Below, piece after piece: positions 45,374 to 56,186 of a stretch of DNA of 64,000 nt. Numbering within the stretch: the first letter of the stretch is position 1; each line of letters starts with the position of its first letter. The notes under the pieces were generated by a model. That model was not told the DNA's origin, made no database searches, and was given only the letters and a program-made list of their open reading frames with translations. Source of the DNA: Leclercia sp. LSNIH1 (lineage in GTDB: Bacteria > Pseudomonadota > Gammaproteobacteria > Enterobacterales > Enterobacteriaceae); contig NZ_CP026170.1 in assembly GCF_002902985.1 (NCBI RefSeq), positions 62,001 to 126,000 on the forward strand. Reading direction: 5' to 3'. The position numbers and the translations under genes are program-made.

Positions 45374-45931
45374 TTGCAAGGTCAACGCATCGGCTATGTC
45401 CGCGTCAGCAGCTTCGACCAGAACCCGGAACGGCAATTGGAGGGTGTTCAGGTGGCGCGGGTGTTCACCGACAAGGCTTCTGGCAAGGACACCCAGCGTC
45501 CCGAGCTGGAAAGGCTGCTGGCCTTCGTCCGCGAGGGCGACACCGTGGTGGTGCATAGCATGGACAGGCTGGCACGCAACCTTGATGACCTGCGCCGCAT
45601 CGTCCAAGGGCTGACACAACGGGGCGTGCGCATGGAGTTCGTCAAAGAAGGGCTGAAGTTCACCGGCGAGGACTCACCGATGGCCAATCTGATGCTGTCG
45701 GTCATGGGAGCCTTCGCTGAGTTCGAGCGCGCCCTGATCCGCGAACGTCAGCGCGAGGGAATCGTGCTGGCCAAGCAGCGCGGTGCCTACCGGGGACGAA
45801 AGAAATCGCTGAACAGCGAACAAATTGCCGAGTTGAAACGGCGAGTTGCGGCAGGCGACCAAAAAACCTTGGTGGCCCGTGACTTCGGCATCAGCCGCGA
45901 AACCTTGTACCAGTACCTGCGGGAAGACTGA
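45374..45931 (+). CDS. tnpR: Tn21-subfamily resolvase TnpR
   Basis: Serine resolvase, 185 residues. I place the start at the TTG at 45374 (TTGCAAGGTCAACGCATC) because GGAGGC precedes it and the homology with other Tn21-type resolvases begins there ([20 protein letters not shown]); an upstream ATG would read through res. Motifs [14 protein letters not shown] and [20 protein letters not shown] as in the first copy, but the two proteins differ at many positions, so this is not a recent duplicate. Confidence 0.92.
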   Translation: MQGQRIGYVRVSSFDQNPERQLEGVQVARVFTDKASGKDTQRPELERLLAFVREGDTVVVHSMDRLARNLDDLRRIVQGLTQRGVRMEFVKEGLKFTGEDSPMANLMLSVMGAFAEFERALIRERQREGIVLAKQRGAYRGRKKSLNSEQIAELKRRVAAGDQKTLVARDFGISRETLYQYLRED

Positions 45932-45933
45932 CC

Positions 45934-48906
45934 ATGCCACGCCGCTCAATCCTGTCCGCCACCGAGCGCGAAAGCCTGCTGGCACTGCCAGATGCCAAAG
46001 ACGAACTGATACGGCACTACACGTTCAACGAAACCGACCTGTCGGTGATCCGTCAGCGTCGCGGCGCCGCGAATCGATTGGGCTTCGCTGTGCAGCTTTG
46101 CTACTTGCGATTCCCTGGCACCTTTTTGGGCGTCGATGAGCCTCCGTTTCCGCCCCTGTTGCGCATGGTGGCCGCGCAACTCAAGATGCCAGTGGAAAGT
46201 TGGAGCGAGTACGGCCAGCGCGAACAGACACGGCGGGAGCACTTGGTCGAGCTGCAAACGGTTTTTGGGTTCAAGCCCTTCACCATGAGCCACTATCGGC
46301 AAGCCGTGCATACATTGACCGAGCTGGCCTTGCAGACCGACAAAGGCATCGTGCTGGCGAGCGCACTTGTCGAGAATCTGCGGCGGCAGAGCATTATCCT
46401 GCCCGCCATGAATGCCATCGAGCGCGCAAGCGCCGAGGCCATCACCCGTGCCAACCGACGCATTTACGCGGCGCTGACCGATTCTTTGTTATCACCCCAC
46501 CGTCAGCGCCTGGACGAACTTCTCAAGCGCAAGGACGGCAGTAAAGTGACGTGGCTGGCATGGCTGCGCCAGTCGCCTGCCAAACCGAACTCTCGCCACA
46601 TGCTCGAACATATTGAGCGCCTGAAATCCTGGCAAGCACTTGATCTGCCCGCAGGCATCGAGCGGCAGGTTCACCAGAACCGCCTGCTCAAAATCGCTCG
46701 TGAAGGTGGCCAGATGACGCCTGCTGATCTGGCAAAGTTCGAGGTGCAACGACGCTATGCCACGCTGGTAGCGCTGGCCATCGAAGGCATGGCCACCGTC
46801 ACCGATGAAATCATCGACCTTCACGATCGCATCATCGGCAAGCTGTTCAACGCGGCCAAGAACAAGCATCAGCAGCAGTTCCAGGCTTCCGGCAAGGCGA
46901 TCAACGACAAGGTGCGGATGTATGGGCGCATCGGTCAAGCGTTGATTGAGGCCAAGCAAAGCGGCAGCGATCCGTTCGCCGCCATCGAGGCCGTTATGCC
47001 CTGGGACACCATCGCCGCCAGCGTCACCGAAGCGCAAACATTGGCGCGGCCTGCCGACTTTGATTTCCTGCACCACATCGGTGAAAGCTATGCCACGCTA
47101 CGCCGCTACGCGCCGCAGTTCCTGGGCGTGCTCAAATTGCGGGCTGCGCCCGCCGCCAAGGGTGTGCTCGATGCCATCGACATGCTGCGCGGCATGAACA
47201 GCGACAGCGCGCGCAAGGTGCCCGCCGATGCGCCAACCGCATTCATCAAGCCGCGCTGGGCAAAGCTGGTTCTGACCGACGACGGCATCGACCGGCGTTA
47301 CTACGAGTTATGCGCCCTGTCGGAGCTGAAGAACGCGCTGCGCTCCGGTGATGTCTGGGTGCAGGGTTCTCGCCAGTTCAAGGACTTCGACGAATACCTG
47401 GTGCCGGTCGAGAAGTTCGCCACTTTGAAGCTGGCCAGCGAATTGCCGCTGGCAGTGGCCACCGACTGCGACCAATACCTGCATGACCGGTTGGAATTGT
47501 TGGAGGCGCAACTCGCCACAGTCAACCGCATGGCTGCGGCCAACGACTTACCGGATGCCATCATCACCACCGCGTCAGGCCTGAAGATCACGCCGCTGGA
47601 CGCGGCAGTACCAGACGCCGCGCAAGCCATGATCGACCAGACAGCTATGCTGCTGCCGCACCTCAAAATCACCGAGTTGCTGATGGAGGTCGATGAATGG
47701 ACGGGCTTCACCCGCCACTTCACACACCTGAAGACCAGCGACACGGCCAAGGACAAAACCTTGCTGTTGACGACGATCCTGGCCGACGCGATCAACCTGG
47801 GTCTGACCAAAATGGCCGAGTCCTGCCCTGGCACCACCTACGCCAAGCTGTCTTGGCTGCAAGCCTGGCACATCCGCGATGAAACCTATTCGACGGCGCT
47901 GGCCGAGCTGGTGAATGCGCAGTTTCGGCAACCCTTCGCCGGCAACTGGGGTGACGGCACCACGTCATCGTCGGACGGCCAGAACTTCAGAACCGGCAGC
48001 AAAGCAGAAAGCACTGGTCATATCAACCCGAAGTATGGAAGCAGTCCAGGACGGACTTTCTACACCCATATCTCCGACCAGTACGCGCCCTTCAGTGCCA
48101 AGGTGGTCAACGTGGGCATTCGTGATTCAACTTACGTGCTTGATGGCCTGCTGTACCACGAGTCGGACTTGCGCATCGAGGAACACTACACCGACACGGC
48201 AGGCTTCACCGATCACGTGTTTGGCTTGATGCATTTGCTGGGATTTCGCTTCGCGCCGCGTATCCGTGACTTGGGCGAAACCAAGCTATTCATCCCCAAG
48301 GGCGATGCCGCCTATGACGCGCTCAAGCCGATGATTAGCAGCGACAGGCTGAACATCAAGCAAATACGCGCCCATTGGGATGAAATTCTGCGGCTGGCCA
48401 CCTCCATCAAGCAAGGCACGGTAACGGCTTCGCTGATGCTGCGCAAACTCGGCAGCTACCCGCGCCAGAACGGCTTGGCCGTGGCGTTGCGCGAGCTGGG
48501 GCGCATCGAGCGCACGCTGTTCATTTTGGATTGGCTGCAAAGCGTGGAGCTGCGCCGCCGCGTCCATGCGGGGCTGAATAAGGGCGAGGCGCGCAACGCG
48601 CTGGCCAGGGCGGTCTTCTTCTACCGATTGGGTGAAATCCGCGACCGCAGTTTTGAGCAGCAGCGCTACCGGGCCAGCGGCCTCAATCTGGTGACGGCGG
48701 CCATCGTGTTGTGGAACACGGTATATCTGGAGCGTGCCACCAGTGCTTTGCGTGGCAACGGCACGGCGCTGGACGACACATTGTTGCAATATCTGTCGCC
48801 GCTGGGGTGGGAGCACATCAACCTGACCGGCGATTACCTATGGCGCAGCAGCGCCAAGGTCGGTGCGGGGAAGTTTAGGCCATTGCGACCGCTGCCACCG
48901 GCTTAG
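45934..48906 (+). CDS. tnpA: Tn21/Tn1696-type transposase TnpA
   Basis: Complete 990-residue Tn3-family transposase, [20 protein letters not shown] to RPLRPLPPA. It has the same core blocks as the copy at 35542 ([33 protein letters not shown]) but is clearly diverged in the N-terminal half. Its own end (48902-48939) has near-identical partners at 27875 and 30750, so it may act on either. It follows tnpR after 2 bp. Confidence 0.94.
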   Translation: MPRRSILSATERESLLALPDAKDELIRHYTFNETDLSVIRQRRGAANRLGFAVQLCYLRFPGTFLGVDEPPFPPLLRMVAAQLKMPVESWSEYGQREQTRREHLVELQTVFGFKPFTMSHYRQAVHTLTELALQTDKGIVLASALVENLRRQSIILPAMNAIERASAEAITRANRRIYAALTDSLLSPHRQRLDELLKRKDGSKVTWLAWLRQSPAKPNSRHMLEHIERLKSWQALDLPAGIERQVHQNRLLKIAREGGQMTPADLAKFEVQRRYATLVALAIEGMATVTDEIIDLHDRIIGKLFNAAKNKHQQQFQASGKAINDKVRMYGRIGQALIEAKQSGSDPFAAIEAVMPWDTIAASVTEAQTLARPADFDFLHHIGESYATLRRYAPQFLGVLKLRAAPAAKGVLDAIDMLRGMNSDSARKVPADAPTAFIKPRWAKLVLTDDGIDRRYYELCALSELKNALRSGDVWVQGSRQFKDFDEYLVPVEKFATLKLASELPLAVATDCDQYLHDRLELLEAQLATVNRMAAANDLPDAIITTASGLKITPLDAAVPDAAQAMIDQTAMLLPHLKITELLMEVDEWTGFTRHFTHLKTSDTAKDKTLLLTTILADAINLGLTKMAESCPGTTYAKLSWLQAWHIRDETYSTALAELVNAQFRQPFAGNWGDGTTSSSDGQNFRTGSKAESTGHINPKYGSSPGRTFYTHISDQYAPFSAKVVNVGIRDSTYVLDGLLYHESDLRIEEHYTDTAGFTDHVFGLMHLLGFRFAPRIRDLGETKLFIPKGDAAYDALKPMISSDRLNIKQIRAHWDEILRLATSIKQGTVTASLMLRKLGSYPRQNGLAVALRELGRIERTLFILDWLQSVELRRRVHAGLNKGEARNALARAVFFYRLGEIRDRSFEQQRYRASGLNLVTAAIVLWNTVYLERATSALRGNGTALDDTLLQYLSPLGWEHINLTGDYLWRSSAKVGAGKFRPLRPLPPA

Positions 48907-48939
48907 CGTGCTTTATTTTCCGTTTTCTGAGACGACCCC
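48902..48939 (-). repeat. Tn21-subfamily terminal repeat (tnpA end)
   Basis: On the minus strand begins GGGGTCGTCTCAGAAAACGG at 48939 and ends GCACGCTAAG at 48902. Flanking 5 bases (ATTAA) do not match the flanks of the possible partner ends (TACCA before 27875, AGATA before 30750). Confidence 0.92.
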
Positions 48940-49844
48940 ATTAATGGCCAGCAGATGCGGTGCCGCCGCAACTCCTGCGCCTGGCTCGCAGTAAATCCAG
49001 ACCGGGCCAGCAGGGTGTCCAGTGCGGCGCCGGTATCTTCTTCATACGCAGTGGCTGAGAGCGGGAATGCCTCCGGGATTTCGCGCAGAACGTGCAGCAG
49101 GCGCACCGGCGCCGGCAGCGTCCGTAATGAGCCCTCAGGCCTCACCACAGCAAGGCGGATCTCATCCGTCAGGCCAGAGATCCCCTGCGCCTGCAGCGCG
49201 GCGTCCAGCTGTCGGTACCAGGTGTTGGTCAGGTCCGCCGGCGCGGCAACGTTCAGCGTGCCTTCCTCCGGCGCGGCGCTCATATTGATCTGCACCCGGA
49301 CAGCAATACCTGCGTCATGGCAGGCCTGCAGCCAGGTGGCTACCTGCAGGGGATCGCCTTCCAGGCGCGTCACCTGTCCGGCCGCGCTCCATAGCTGCAG
49401 ACAGGTGGTCCCGTCGATACGGATGACGTAGTCGCCCCGGCACGCCAGGTGCCAGCGATTGTCCAGCTCCACCGGTCGGTCGTCAGCCTCATCAGCCTGG
49501 CTGCGCGGAACCAGGGGCAATACCCGGACCGCCGTCGCGCGCTGCTCCGCCAGAACGCGCGCTTGTTCGCCAGCCAATAGCGGGGCGGCCAGCGCACGGC
49601 CTGCCTCCGTCAGTTCGACGGCCAGCTGCAGGTTCGGGGCGCGCAAGGTGAGCAGCCAGCCCGCGGCTTCCATCCGCCGGCAGGAGGCGCGCAGGTTCGG
49701 CCCGTACACCGGGGCGTCGCCACCCTGCTCCAGTACCCGCTCAATATCCCGCGTGGCGACCGGCCCTGGACGTTTCGCATCCAGTGCAGCCAGCACAATC
49801 AGCACCCGCCTCTGCAGCGGCGATGGTCGGCGCGCCTGAGTCAT
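48940..49844 (-). pseudogene. Hypothetical plasmid protein, C-terminus cut by transposon
   Basis: The frame starts at 49844 and runs about 300 codons before being closed by codons of the transposon end. The N-terminal 80 residues look like a winged helix (SPLQRRVLIVLAALDAKR, then GPNLRASCRRMEAAGWLLTL), followed by a mixed alpha/beta part (DYVIRIDGTTCLQLWSAAGQ). I do not recognise the family. It overlaps the upstream 86-residue gene by 4 bp (ATGA), so both formed an operon. The missing 3' part is not elsewhere in the window. Confidence 0.6.
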
Positions 49845-50101
49845 TGCTTATCTGTCTCTGGCCAGATGAGCTTTCTGAGGCGCTGTTGATCGGCGTCTAT
49901 GAGTTCTTTTCTGTTTATGGCATTCATTGAGGCATATCCATTAATGGCCAATTCATACCACAAGCTCAGCACGGCTCCGGCCCTGGCTGACTCGCTCATA
50001 TAAATCACGCCCTGGCTATCCAGATTGCATTCACGAATATGTTTTTCCGCAAACTGGGTCAGTTGTTCATAGCTGAGTGAAAACGTCTCTTCGTGATCCA
50101 T
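49841..50101 (-). CDS. Hypothetical protein (86 residues)
   Basis: Small acidic soluble protein, beginning MDHEETFSLSYEQLTQFAEK; no motif recognised. It is preceded by GCAGGA and an AT-rich promoter-like region, and is translationally coupled to the larger gene downstream. Such short proteins preceding a larger partner are common in plasmid maintenance regions, but no function can be stated. Confidence 0.6.
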   Translation of the reverse strand: MDHEETFSLSYEQLTQFAEKHIRECNLDSQGVIYMSESARAGAVLSLWYELAINGYASMNAINRKELIDADQQRLRKLIWPETDKQ

Positions 50102-50310
50102 CCTGCATTCTCCATTTGATAATTTTTTATTGAAGTAAAGTCATATCATGGATGATTTTTTTAAATATGACAAATATCATACTTGGTGTGATTTTATTCT
50201 CGTGTTTTAATTATCATATAGTTAGCCGGTTTCTGCCGCGCTGATCCGATTTCTGGCTAAGCCGGATCCTCCGGTTTTAAGCGAGAGGTCTTTTATGCAA
50301 ATGCCGGAGA

Positions 50311-50362
50311 TTGAAGGAGGAGGGGAAGCTGATATACTAATGTAAGAACAAATCTTACATTA
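50311..50362 (+). promoter_or_regulatory. parDE promoter with operator palindrome
   Basis: -35 TTGAAG (50311-50316), 16-bp spacer, -10 TATACT (50333-50338). Overlapping the -10 is a perfect dyad TAATGTAAGA-ACAAA-TCTTACATTA (50338-50362), the probable binding site for ParD autorepression. Confidence 0.75.
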
Positions 50363-50377
50363 CAAGCTGGAGGCGAT

Positions 50378-50638
50378 ATGGCCCGTACGATGACGGTTGA
50401 TGTTGGCGATGAGTTACGTGAATTTATCGATTCCCTGGTCAAGGCCGGGGATTACCGCACCCAGAGTGAGGTCATGCGCGACGCACTGCGTTTATTACGT
50501 GAGAAGCAGGCTCAATCCCGTCTGCAGGAATTACGCGATCTACTGGCCGAAGGGATTAGCAGCGGCGACGCGAAGCCATGGAACAAGGATGCTTTCCTGA
50601 TGAATGTTAAAGCCAGGGCGGCAAATGAAAGAAATTGA
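50378..50638 (+). CDS. parD: ParD-type antitoxin
   Basis: An 86-residue ribbon-helix-helix antitoxin. The N-terminus MARTMTVDVGDELREFIDSL with YRTQSEVMRDALRLLREK is the typical ParD/CopG fold; the C-terminal tail binds and neutralises the toxin. It represses its own operon through the palindrome just upstream. It overlaps the toxin gene by 14 bp. Confidence 0.9.
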   Translation: MARTMTVDVGDELREFIDSLVKAGDYRTQSEVMRDALRLLREKQAQSRLQELRDLLAEGISSGDAKPWNKDAFLMNVKARAANERN

Positions 50639-50921
50639 GCTGACACCAAAAGCGGAAGAAGATCTGGAGGCTATCTGGGATTACAGTTTCAGACAATTCG
50701 GGGTTGTCCAGGCGGATGAGTATATCGGCCGGATAGCGGCAGTATTTGACGTGCTGGCAATGTACGAGATCGGAACACAGCGTGCAGAGCTTGGAGAGGA
50801 TATCTTCTCGTTACCGGTTGAACAGCACATGCTTTATTTTGTGTCATCACATTCTGTGGTCACGATCATCCGTATTCTCAGCCAGTCTCAGCACTCTGCC
50901 AGGCATGATCCCTGGAGATAA
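50625..50921 (+). CDS. parE: ParE-type toxin
   Basis: RelE/ParE-superfamily toxin of 98 residues, from MKEIELTPKAEEDLEAIWDY with GTQRAELGEDIFSLPVEQHM and IRILSQSQHSARHDPW. ParE toxins poison DNA gyrase. The start at 50625 fits the family N-terminus; an earlier ATG (50604) would add seven residues. The pair would stabilise the plasmid by killing cells that lose it. Confidence 0.9.
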   Translation: MKEIELTPKAEEDLEAIWDYSFRQFGVVQADEYIGRIAAVFDVLAMYEIGTQRAELGEDIFSLPVEQHMLYFVSSHSVVTIIRILSQSQHSARHDPWR

Positions 50922-51078
50922 ACTGCTACAGTTATGCTGACTTGTCTTTTTTTAAATAAAATCAATGTGTTAGTTCGTGTAATCTATCTTATGTTAAATT
51001 TAGTCCGTCGTTCATTTAGTTCATAACAGGCCGCAGACTACGATTAATCATACACAGACATAATCTTTCATTTGGTTT

Positions 51079-51104
51079 AAAAAAACGCTCCCGGACGGGA
51101 GCGT
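51079..51104 (-). terminator. Intrinsic terminator after pcoE
   Basis: Perfect stem ACGCTCCCG / CGGGAGCGT (51085-51104) with a T-run on the minus strand side (51079-51085), about 50 bp downstream of the pcoE stop. Confidence 0.85.
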
Positions 51105-51154
51105 AAGCCAGTGACTTCGGCGTCAAATGAGGGTCTAACAAGTGGAGCTGCGGG

Positions 51155-51589
51155 TTAATTCTGGGTGATCTGGCTGCGATGCTTTTCAGCCTGCTGCTGA
51201 TGAATAACGGAAGATTGACCATTATTCGCCTTCTCATGCACAACAGCGGCTTTCTCATGCTCGTTCATTTCGGAAAATGATTTTGCTGTTTCGTTAGAAG
51301 CTGCTGGCTTGGATTTCATCATTTTTTTATGCATTTCAGCCATGTCCTGATGGGCAGCAGAATTGCCGTTTTGCATCATTTCATGGGACATTGCGGCCTG
51401 ATCGTGACCGCTCATATCCATCATTTTCATGCTCTCCCCCTGAACTGCACTTTTTTCAGCGGATGATTGCATCTGATGGGCAGGCGCCTGGGCATTATTT
51501 ACCTGGTCATGCATGTTCATTGTCTCTGCAGCCCAGGCAGATGAAGCGACAGCCATCATGGCAATAAAGGATACAAGGATCTTTTTCAT
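51155..51589 (-). CDS. pcoE: Periplasmic copper-binding protein PcoE
   Basis: A 144-residue periplasmic protein that sequesters copper. Signal peptide MKKILVSFIAMMAVASSAWA, then a Met/His-rich mature part with repeats of the SMNMHDQVNNAQAPAHQM and NEHEKAAVVHE kind. It lies downstream of pcoS but has its own control region with a dyad of the CusR kind, in agreement with the known separate control of pcoE. The start at 51589 gives the signal peptide; an upstream ATG would add 11 unrelated residues. Confidence 0.93.
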   Translation of the reverse strand: MKKILVSFIAMMAVASSAWAAETMNMHDQVNNAQAPAHQMQSSAEKSAVQGESMKMMDMSGHDQAAMSHEMMQNGNSAAHQDMAEMHKKMMKSKPAASNETAKSFSEMNEHEKAAVVHEKANNGQSSVIHQQQAEKHRSQITQN

Positions 51590-51762
51590 GGTTGGGTCTC
51601 CGGTGTTTTCATACCCGAACAATCAATGCTTATAACAGAGAAAGCATTTGATCTCAGGGCTGGTTGATCATCACGCCAGGAACCGGGCGATTGAATTATC
51701 ACGCTGTCCTGATTTATGAATGATTATAAAAAACCGCCTCTGTTTATCGCGTGACTGAATGA

Positions 51763-51776
51763 TGACATTTTTGTCA
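51763..51776. promoter_or_regulatory. Copper box (CusR/PcoR-type) before pcoE
   Basis: Perfect dyad TGACA-TTTT-TGTCA between pcoS and pcoE, like the cus-type copper box with TGACA/TGTCA half sites. It differs from the CATTACA-type box at pcoA. Confidence 0.7.
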
Positions 51777-51804
51777 CCTTCAATATTTCTTCTGAATAAC
51801 GGTA

Positions 51805-53205
51805 TTAACTTCTTAACAGACGCACACTGAACACAATTTCCCGCCCCTGCTGTTCTGCTGACAGCTCGCCGCCGTGAGCATGAATGATCGACCTTGTAAT
51901 TGATAATCCCAGCCCCGCGCCTTCCGTGTTGTAGAACCTTGATGAGTCTGCGCGATAGAACCGGTCAAACAAACGTTCCAGATTAGCGGGAACCTGGCCG
52001 GACATCGTATTCGTAATCATCACGTTCACACAGTCACTGTCACGCTCAAGGTGTATCGCTGTACAGGTGTTATCGGGAGAATACTTGATTGCATTGGAAA
52101 GCAGGTTACTGAAAGCACGTCGGAGCATATCGCTGTCTCCGGCAACAACGCCCTCTCCTTCAACCGTGATTGTCTTTCCTGTTTCGTCTGCCAGGGGCTC
52201 GAACAACTCACGTAATTCATTCAGTTCGGCTGCCAGATCCACATCATGTTTATCCAGCCGCAGCAGACCATGCTCTGAACGTGCCAGAAAAAGCATGTCA
52301 CTGGTCATTCGTGACAACCTTTTCAGTTCTTCCAGGTTAGCGAATAAAATTTCGCGGTAATGCGAAACATCCCTTTCCTTAGCCAGTGCAAACTGCGTCT
52401 GCATCATCAGATTACTGACTGGTGTGCGCAGCTCATGCGCGATGTCAGACGAGAAATCTGACAGTTTCCGGAATGCCCCCTCCAGGCGATCAAACATATT
52501 ATTGAACTCCTGCATGGTCTCAGAGATTTCCGGCGGAGCCAGATCGGGATTTAGACGCTGATCCAGGCTGTGTACAGTCATGGAGGAAGCCAGACTGGTC
52601 ATTTCCCGTAACGGTTTCAGACCAATACGTGTGGTCAGCCAGCCCAGAAAAACAGAAATAAAGACCAGACCGATATTGAACCAGAACAGCCAGGTACTGA
52701 GTTTGTCCATAAACAGGGTGTGATACCCAGTATCCGTGGCAACCGTAATGATGACATGTTTGCTTTTACCCTGTTCCGGCGTCACGGCAACCCGCCGCGA
52801 GATACTGCGGTACACGGTGTTATTTTCTTCCGTCTGGATCATATAGTCGAGAATATCACCCGACTTATTAAGCAGGACCGCTGGAACAACAGAATTTTTG
52901 GCATAGAGTTCAACAATTTTTTCATTTTCCATGTTTTTTATAGAAATGAATAAACCATTGTGCCCTACCATCGCATCGTTTATTTTTTCTGATAATGACT
53001 TAATATCCGTTTTGTTCCGGAACGTCTCTGTTTTAAGAAACTCTTCGGTGAGCTGAAGTTTACCTGTCAGAAAATCGCGGTCCTGATTATCGAAATAGCC
53101 ATTAAGGGTGCTAATCAGGATAAAACTTGATAACCACCATACCGTAAGCATCACCGCAGAAAAAATCAGGCTCAGGCGTGTGGTCAGGGAAATTTTGAAC
53201 CTCAC
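51805..53205 (-). CDS. pcoS: Copper-sensing histidine kinase PcoS
   Basis: Inner-membrane sensor of periplasmic copper, 466 residues. Two membrane helices (near 12-34 and 165-188) frame a periplasmic domain; a HAMP segment ([19 protein letters not shown]) precedes the phospho-acceptor histidine in [18 protein letters not shown] and the ATPase motifs ([31 protein letters not shown]). It overlaps pcoR by 4 bp and phosphorylates it. Confidence 0.95.
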   Translation of the reverse strand: MRFKISLTTRLSLIFSAVMLTVWWLSSFILISTLNGYFDNQDRDFLTGKLQLTEEFLKTETFRNKTDIKSLSEKINDAMVGHNGLFISIKNMENEKIVELYAKNSVVPAVLLNKSGDILDYMIQTEENNTVYRSISRRVAVTPEQGKSKHVIITVATDTGYHTLFMDKLSTWLFWFNIGLVFISVFLGWLTTRIGLKPLREMTSLASSMTVHSLDQRLNPDLAPPEISETMQEFNNMFDRLEGAFRKLSDFSSDIAHELRTPVSNLMMQTQFALAKERDVSHYREILFANLEELKRLSRMTSDMLFLARSEHGLLRLDKHDVDLAAELNELRELFEPLADETGKTITVEGEGVVAGDSDMLRRAFSNLLSNAIKYSPDNTCTAIHLERDSDCVNVMITNTMSGQVPANLERLFDRFYRADSSRFYNTEGAGLGLSITRSIIHAHGGELSAEQQGREIVFSVRLLRS

Positions 53206-53882
53206 TCTTCTCTGATCTCCAGGACATATCCGGCACCGCGAACGGTATGGATCAGTTTTGGCTCAAAGTCATCATCAATTTTACTTCTCAGACGTCTCAC
53301 GGCGACATCAATCACATTCGTATCACTGTCAAAATTCATGTTCCAGACCAGGGACGAGATAAGACTCCTGGGTAACACTTCTCCGGTGCGTTGCAGCAGC
53401 AACTCAAGCAGAACGTATTCTTTACCGGTGAGATGGATCTTCTTCCCCGAACGGATCACGGTCCGGTGCACCATATCAACGGTCATATCGGCGATGGTGC
53501 AGACTGTTGCGGCCTGCGAGCGTGCCCGGCGCAGCAGGGTTCTTACACGTGCAACCAGCTCCGTAAAATCAAAGGGCTTAATCAGGTAGTCATCTGCGCC
53601 AAGCTCCAGTCCTTTCACTTTGTCCCGCACGTTGTCCTTTGCGGTTAAAAACAGGACCGGTTCTTCGTGCCCGGACTCCCTCAGTGCGCTGATGATTTGC
53701 CACCCGTCGAGGAAAGGCAGCATCACGTCCAGTATTATCAAATCATACTGTCCCTTCGACGCGGCCCCGAGACCATCGCGGCCATTATTAAAGAGATCGG
53801 CCTGATAGCCTTCCTCAACCAGTCCCTGCTGCAGGTAACGACCTGTTTTTTGTTCGTCTTCAACGATTAAAATACGCTGCAT
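53202..53882 (-). CDS. pcoR: Copper response regulator PcoR
   Basis: OmpR-family response regulator, 226 residues from [20 protein letters not shown]. Receiver domain with phosphorylated Asp52 in [15 protein letters not shown] and conserved Lys in YLIKPFDF; C-terminal winged helix ([15 protein letters not shown], then [11 protein letters not shown]). It activates pcoABCD from the box upstream of pcoA. The frame has an ATG two codons earlier; the 226-residue form matches known PcoR. Confidence 0.95.
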   Translation of the reverse strand: MQRILIVEDEQKTGRYLQQGLVEEGYQADLFNNGRDGLGAASKGQYDLIILDVMLPFLDGWQIISALRESGHEEPVLFLTAKDNVRDKVKGLELGADDYLIKPFDFTELVARVRTLLRRARSQAATVCTIADMTVDMVHRTVIRSGKKIHLTGKEYVLLELLLQRTGEVLPRSLISSLVWNMNFDSDTNVIDVAVRRLRSKIDDDFEPKLIHTVRGAGYVLEIREE

Positions 53883-53936
53883 GGTCAACTCGCTGATATG
53901 AAAGTAAAAATCTCACGCATGAGCTTTGGCTGTCCC

Positions 53937-54866
53937 CTAGCTGACCTGAGACGGAGCAAGCATTCCGAGCCACGCTACGGCGCCCAGAATGATAATCGCA
54001 ACAACGAATTCTGTCAGGATGCTGTTTCGCATCAGGGCAACGCTGCGATCATAATTCCCTTCCCTGACCATAACTTCAAGCCGGGGACCCAGGTGAAACC
54101 GGTTTGCTGCAGCCAGAAGAAGCATCAGAACAAACAGAGCCGTCTTGGCAAGCAATATCCTCCCCCAGGAACTGTTGAATAAGGGAGTTAAGTTACCCTC
54201 AGCAATATACAGATAGTTGACCAGCGCACTCAGGATCAGGGCTACAACAATCACCGTTCCTGCCGTGGCAAATTTTGCCAGGGAGTCAGATATCACAATG
54301 ACGCTCTGTGCATTATGCTCGTTTCTGCGCATCAGCAGGATAGCAAATGCAACCAGAGCACCTGTCCAGGCACCTGCAGCGCCGAGATGGGTCAGATCGC
54401 TCAGTAAATGGAGATAGTAATGCAGACCGTCATGCATAACGGCGTGTCCTCCCCAGGCAAGTGTAGCCAGCGCCACGCCCCCACTCATCGTCATCAGCAG
54501 GCAGGACAATACTCTCTTATTAGTGTAAAGGAACAAAGCACCGAGTGTGGTAAACAGGGCACAGAGCCTGACAATCCAGCTAATACCCACATCAGTTTCT
54601 TCTATCACCATCTCGATAACATGGATGGATAATTCTCTGAGGTCAGTTACTCCACTCATGGCATTAGATACCAGGAGCATATTAATGCCAGTAAGAATGA
54701 TGCCTGTAACAACAGCAAAGGTTATAAACGACCTGAAATTAGTCAGGTTATAGGTTTCATGTCTGACACCGCTTATTCCATATATCTGAAAAAATGGCAA
54801 TCCAAATATTACCATCAAATCCAGATAAAGAAGAAAACGAATAACAATCATAATCAGGTCGTTCAT
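53937..54866 (-). CDS. pcoD: Copper resistance inner-membrane protein PcoD
   Basis: CopD-family integral membrane protein of 309 residues with about eight helices, thought to move copper across the inner membrane together with PcoC, supplying PcoA. Conserved Met/His in helices ([20 protein letters not shown], then [14 protein letters not shown]). It follows pcoC after 4 bp. Confidence 0.94.
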
Positions 54867-54870
54867 AATA

Positions 54871-55251
54871 TTACTTCACTGTAAAGGTGTAATTACCGGT
54901 AATAGGGTGCGTATCTGAAGAAACCGCGCGCCAGTCAACACGATAAGTGCCAGCGGGTAAAGGCTCTCGCGGAATAATGACCATCGATTTAGGGTCAGCG
55001 CCTGGCGCCACTTTTGCCGCGACCGGCATCGGAGAATGTGATGACATGCCTTTCATACCCGTCATCGTTAATTTTGCACCTGAGAATTTCACGGTCAGAT
55101 TTTCCGAGAAATTAAGCTGAATCTTTTCCGGGGCCGCTACGGCTGAATCAGCCTGTGGCACAGAGCTTTTTAATTCCGGATGGGCCATAGCAGAGAAAGC
55201 AACGCCCATAACGAGGCCACCTGTAAGAATGGCTTTATTTAAAATCGACAT
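54871..55251 (-). CDS. pcoC: Periplasmic copper chaperone PcoC
   Basis: CopC-family protein of 126 residues. The signal peptide ends AFSAMA, so the mature protein begins HPELKSS with the His1 that binds Cu(II). The Met-rich loop [14 protein letters not shown] forms the Cu(I) site. It works with PcoD and PcoA in the periplasm. The gene lies 39 bp after pcoB. Confidence 0.96.
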
Positions 55252-55290
55252 TTTATTTACCTGTTTAGTTGAGTGTTTTATATCAGTGCG

Positions 55291-56181
55291 TTAAAACCAG
55301 ATTCTGGCTCCCGCCAGGAATACTACCTGATGGTCTTTCTCACCTTCTCTTTTCGCCATATCGGATGTTTTCCCGTAAAGTTGATTCCAGGAAACGCCTA
55401 TATAGGGTGCAAACTCACGGCGTATTTCATAGCGCAGCCGGAGCCCCAGCTCTGTGTCAGTCAGTCCCCTGCCGCGACCCCGCGATTCATCATCCTGACT
55501 GTAGAAATTCACCTCATAGGATGGCTGGAGTATGAGCCGGTTAGTCAGTAAAACGTCGTATTCTCCTCCCAGACGAAGGGCTGCTTTTCCGCCATTACTG
55601 ACAAAACCCGTAATTTCAGACTCAAAATTATAGAGTGCCAGCCCCTGAAAACCGACAGCAGCCCAGGTCCGGGCAGAAGCAGGTCTGAAATCCTGCCTGA
55701 CACCCGCAACCAAATCCCACCATGGGCCAACCGCATGTCCCCAGAGTAACTGCGCTTCAGCCGCCTCCGTTTCCCCATTGCTTCGTTCACCTTCACTCTT
55801 TAGCCAAATCCGATCTGTGTCGCCTCCAATCCAGCTGTTAACACTCCAGCTGAAATTGTTGGTGTTATCCGACCGTTGCCATTCCAGTTGATCCAGCAGA
55901 ACCAGATAATTAATCGCACTGTCGTGAATCGCATGCCCCTGTAAATTGCCGAATGCAGCCTTCCGGTCGGCATCGGTAACAGGCGGAATTGGCGTTCTGC
56001 TCTCAGTTACAATGGGCTCCATTGACGTCATCTCAGTGAAATTCTCATCTGCTGGCATCTGCATGGCAGACATGTCGTGCCCGGCGTGGGGATCTGCAGA
56101 GACGGAGCCCGCCGCAATAGAAAGCTGTGAGGTAAACAAACCGGCGACCAGAACAGGTATGGCCTTCAAATTTCTCTTCAT
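55291..56181 (-). CDS. pcoB: Outer-membrane copper resistance protein PcoB
   Basis: CopB-family beta-barrel of the outer membrane, 296 residues from [20 protein letters not shown] with a signal peptide. A Met/His-rich segment ([17 protein letters not shown]) precedes the barrel, which ends in a typical aromatic strand (AGARIWF). An ATG three codons earlier overlaps pcoA; the shorter form agrees with known PcoB length. Role in copper export or sequestration at the outer membrane. Confidence 0.94.
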   Translation of the reverse strand: MKRNLKAIPVLVAGLFTSQLSIAAGSVSADPHAGHDMSAMQMPADENFTEMTSMEPIVTESRTPIPPVTDADRKAAFGNLQGHAIHDSAINYLVLLDQLEWQRSDNTNNFSWSVNSWIGGDTDRIWLKSEGERSNGETEAAEAQLLWGHAVGPWWDLVAGVRQDFRPASARTWAAVGFQGLALYNFESEITGFVSNGGKAALRLGGEYDVLLTNRLILQPSYEVNFYSQDDESRGRGRGLTDTELGLRLRYEIRREFAPYIGVSWNQLYGKTSDMAKREGEKDHQVVFLAGARIWF

Positions 56182-56186
56182 TCGCA

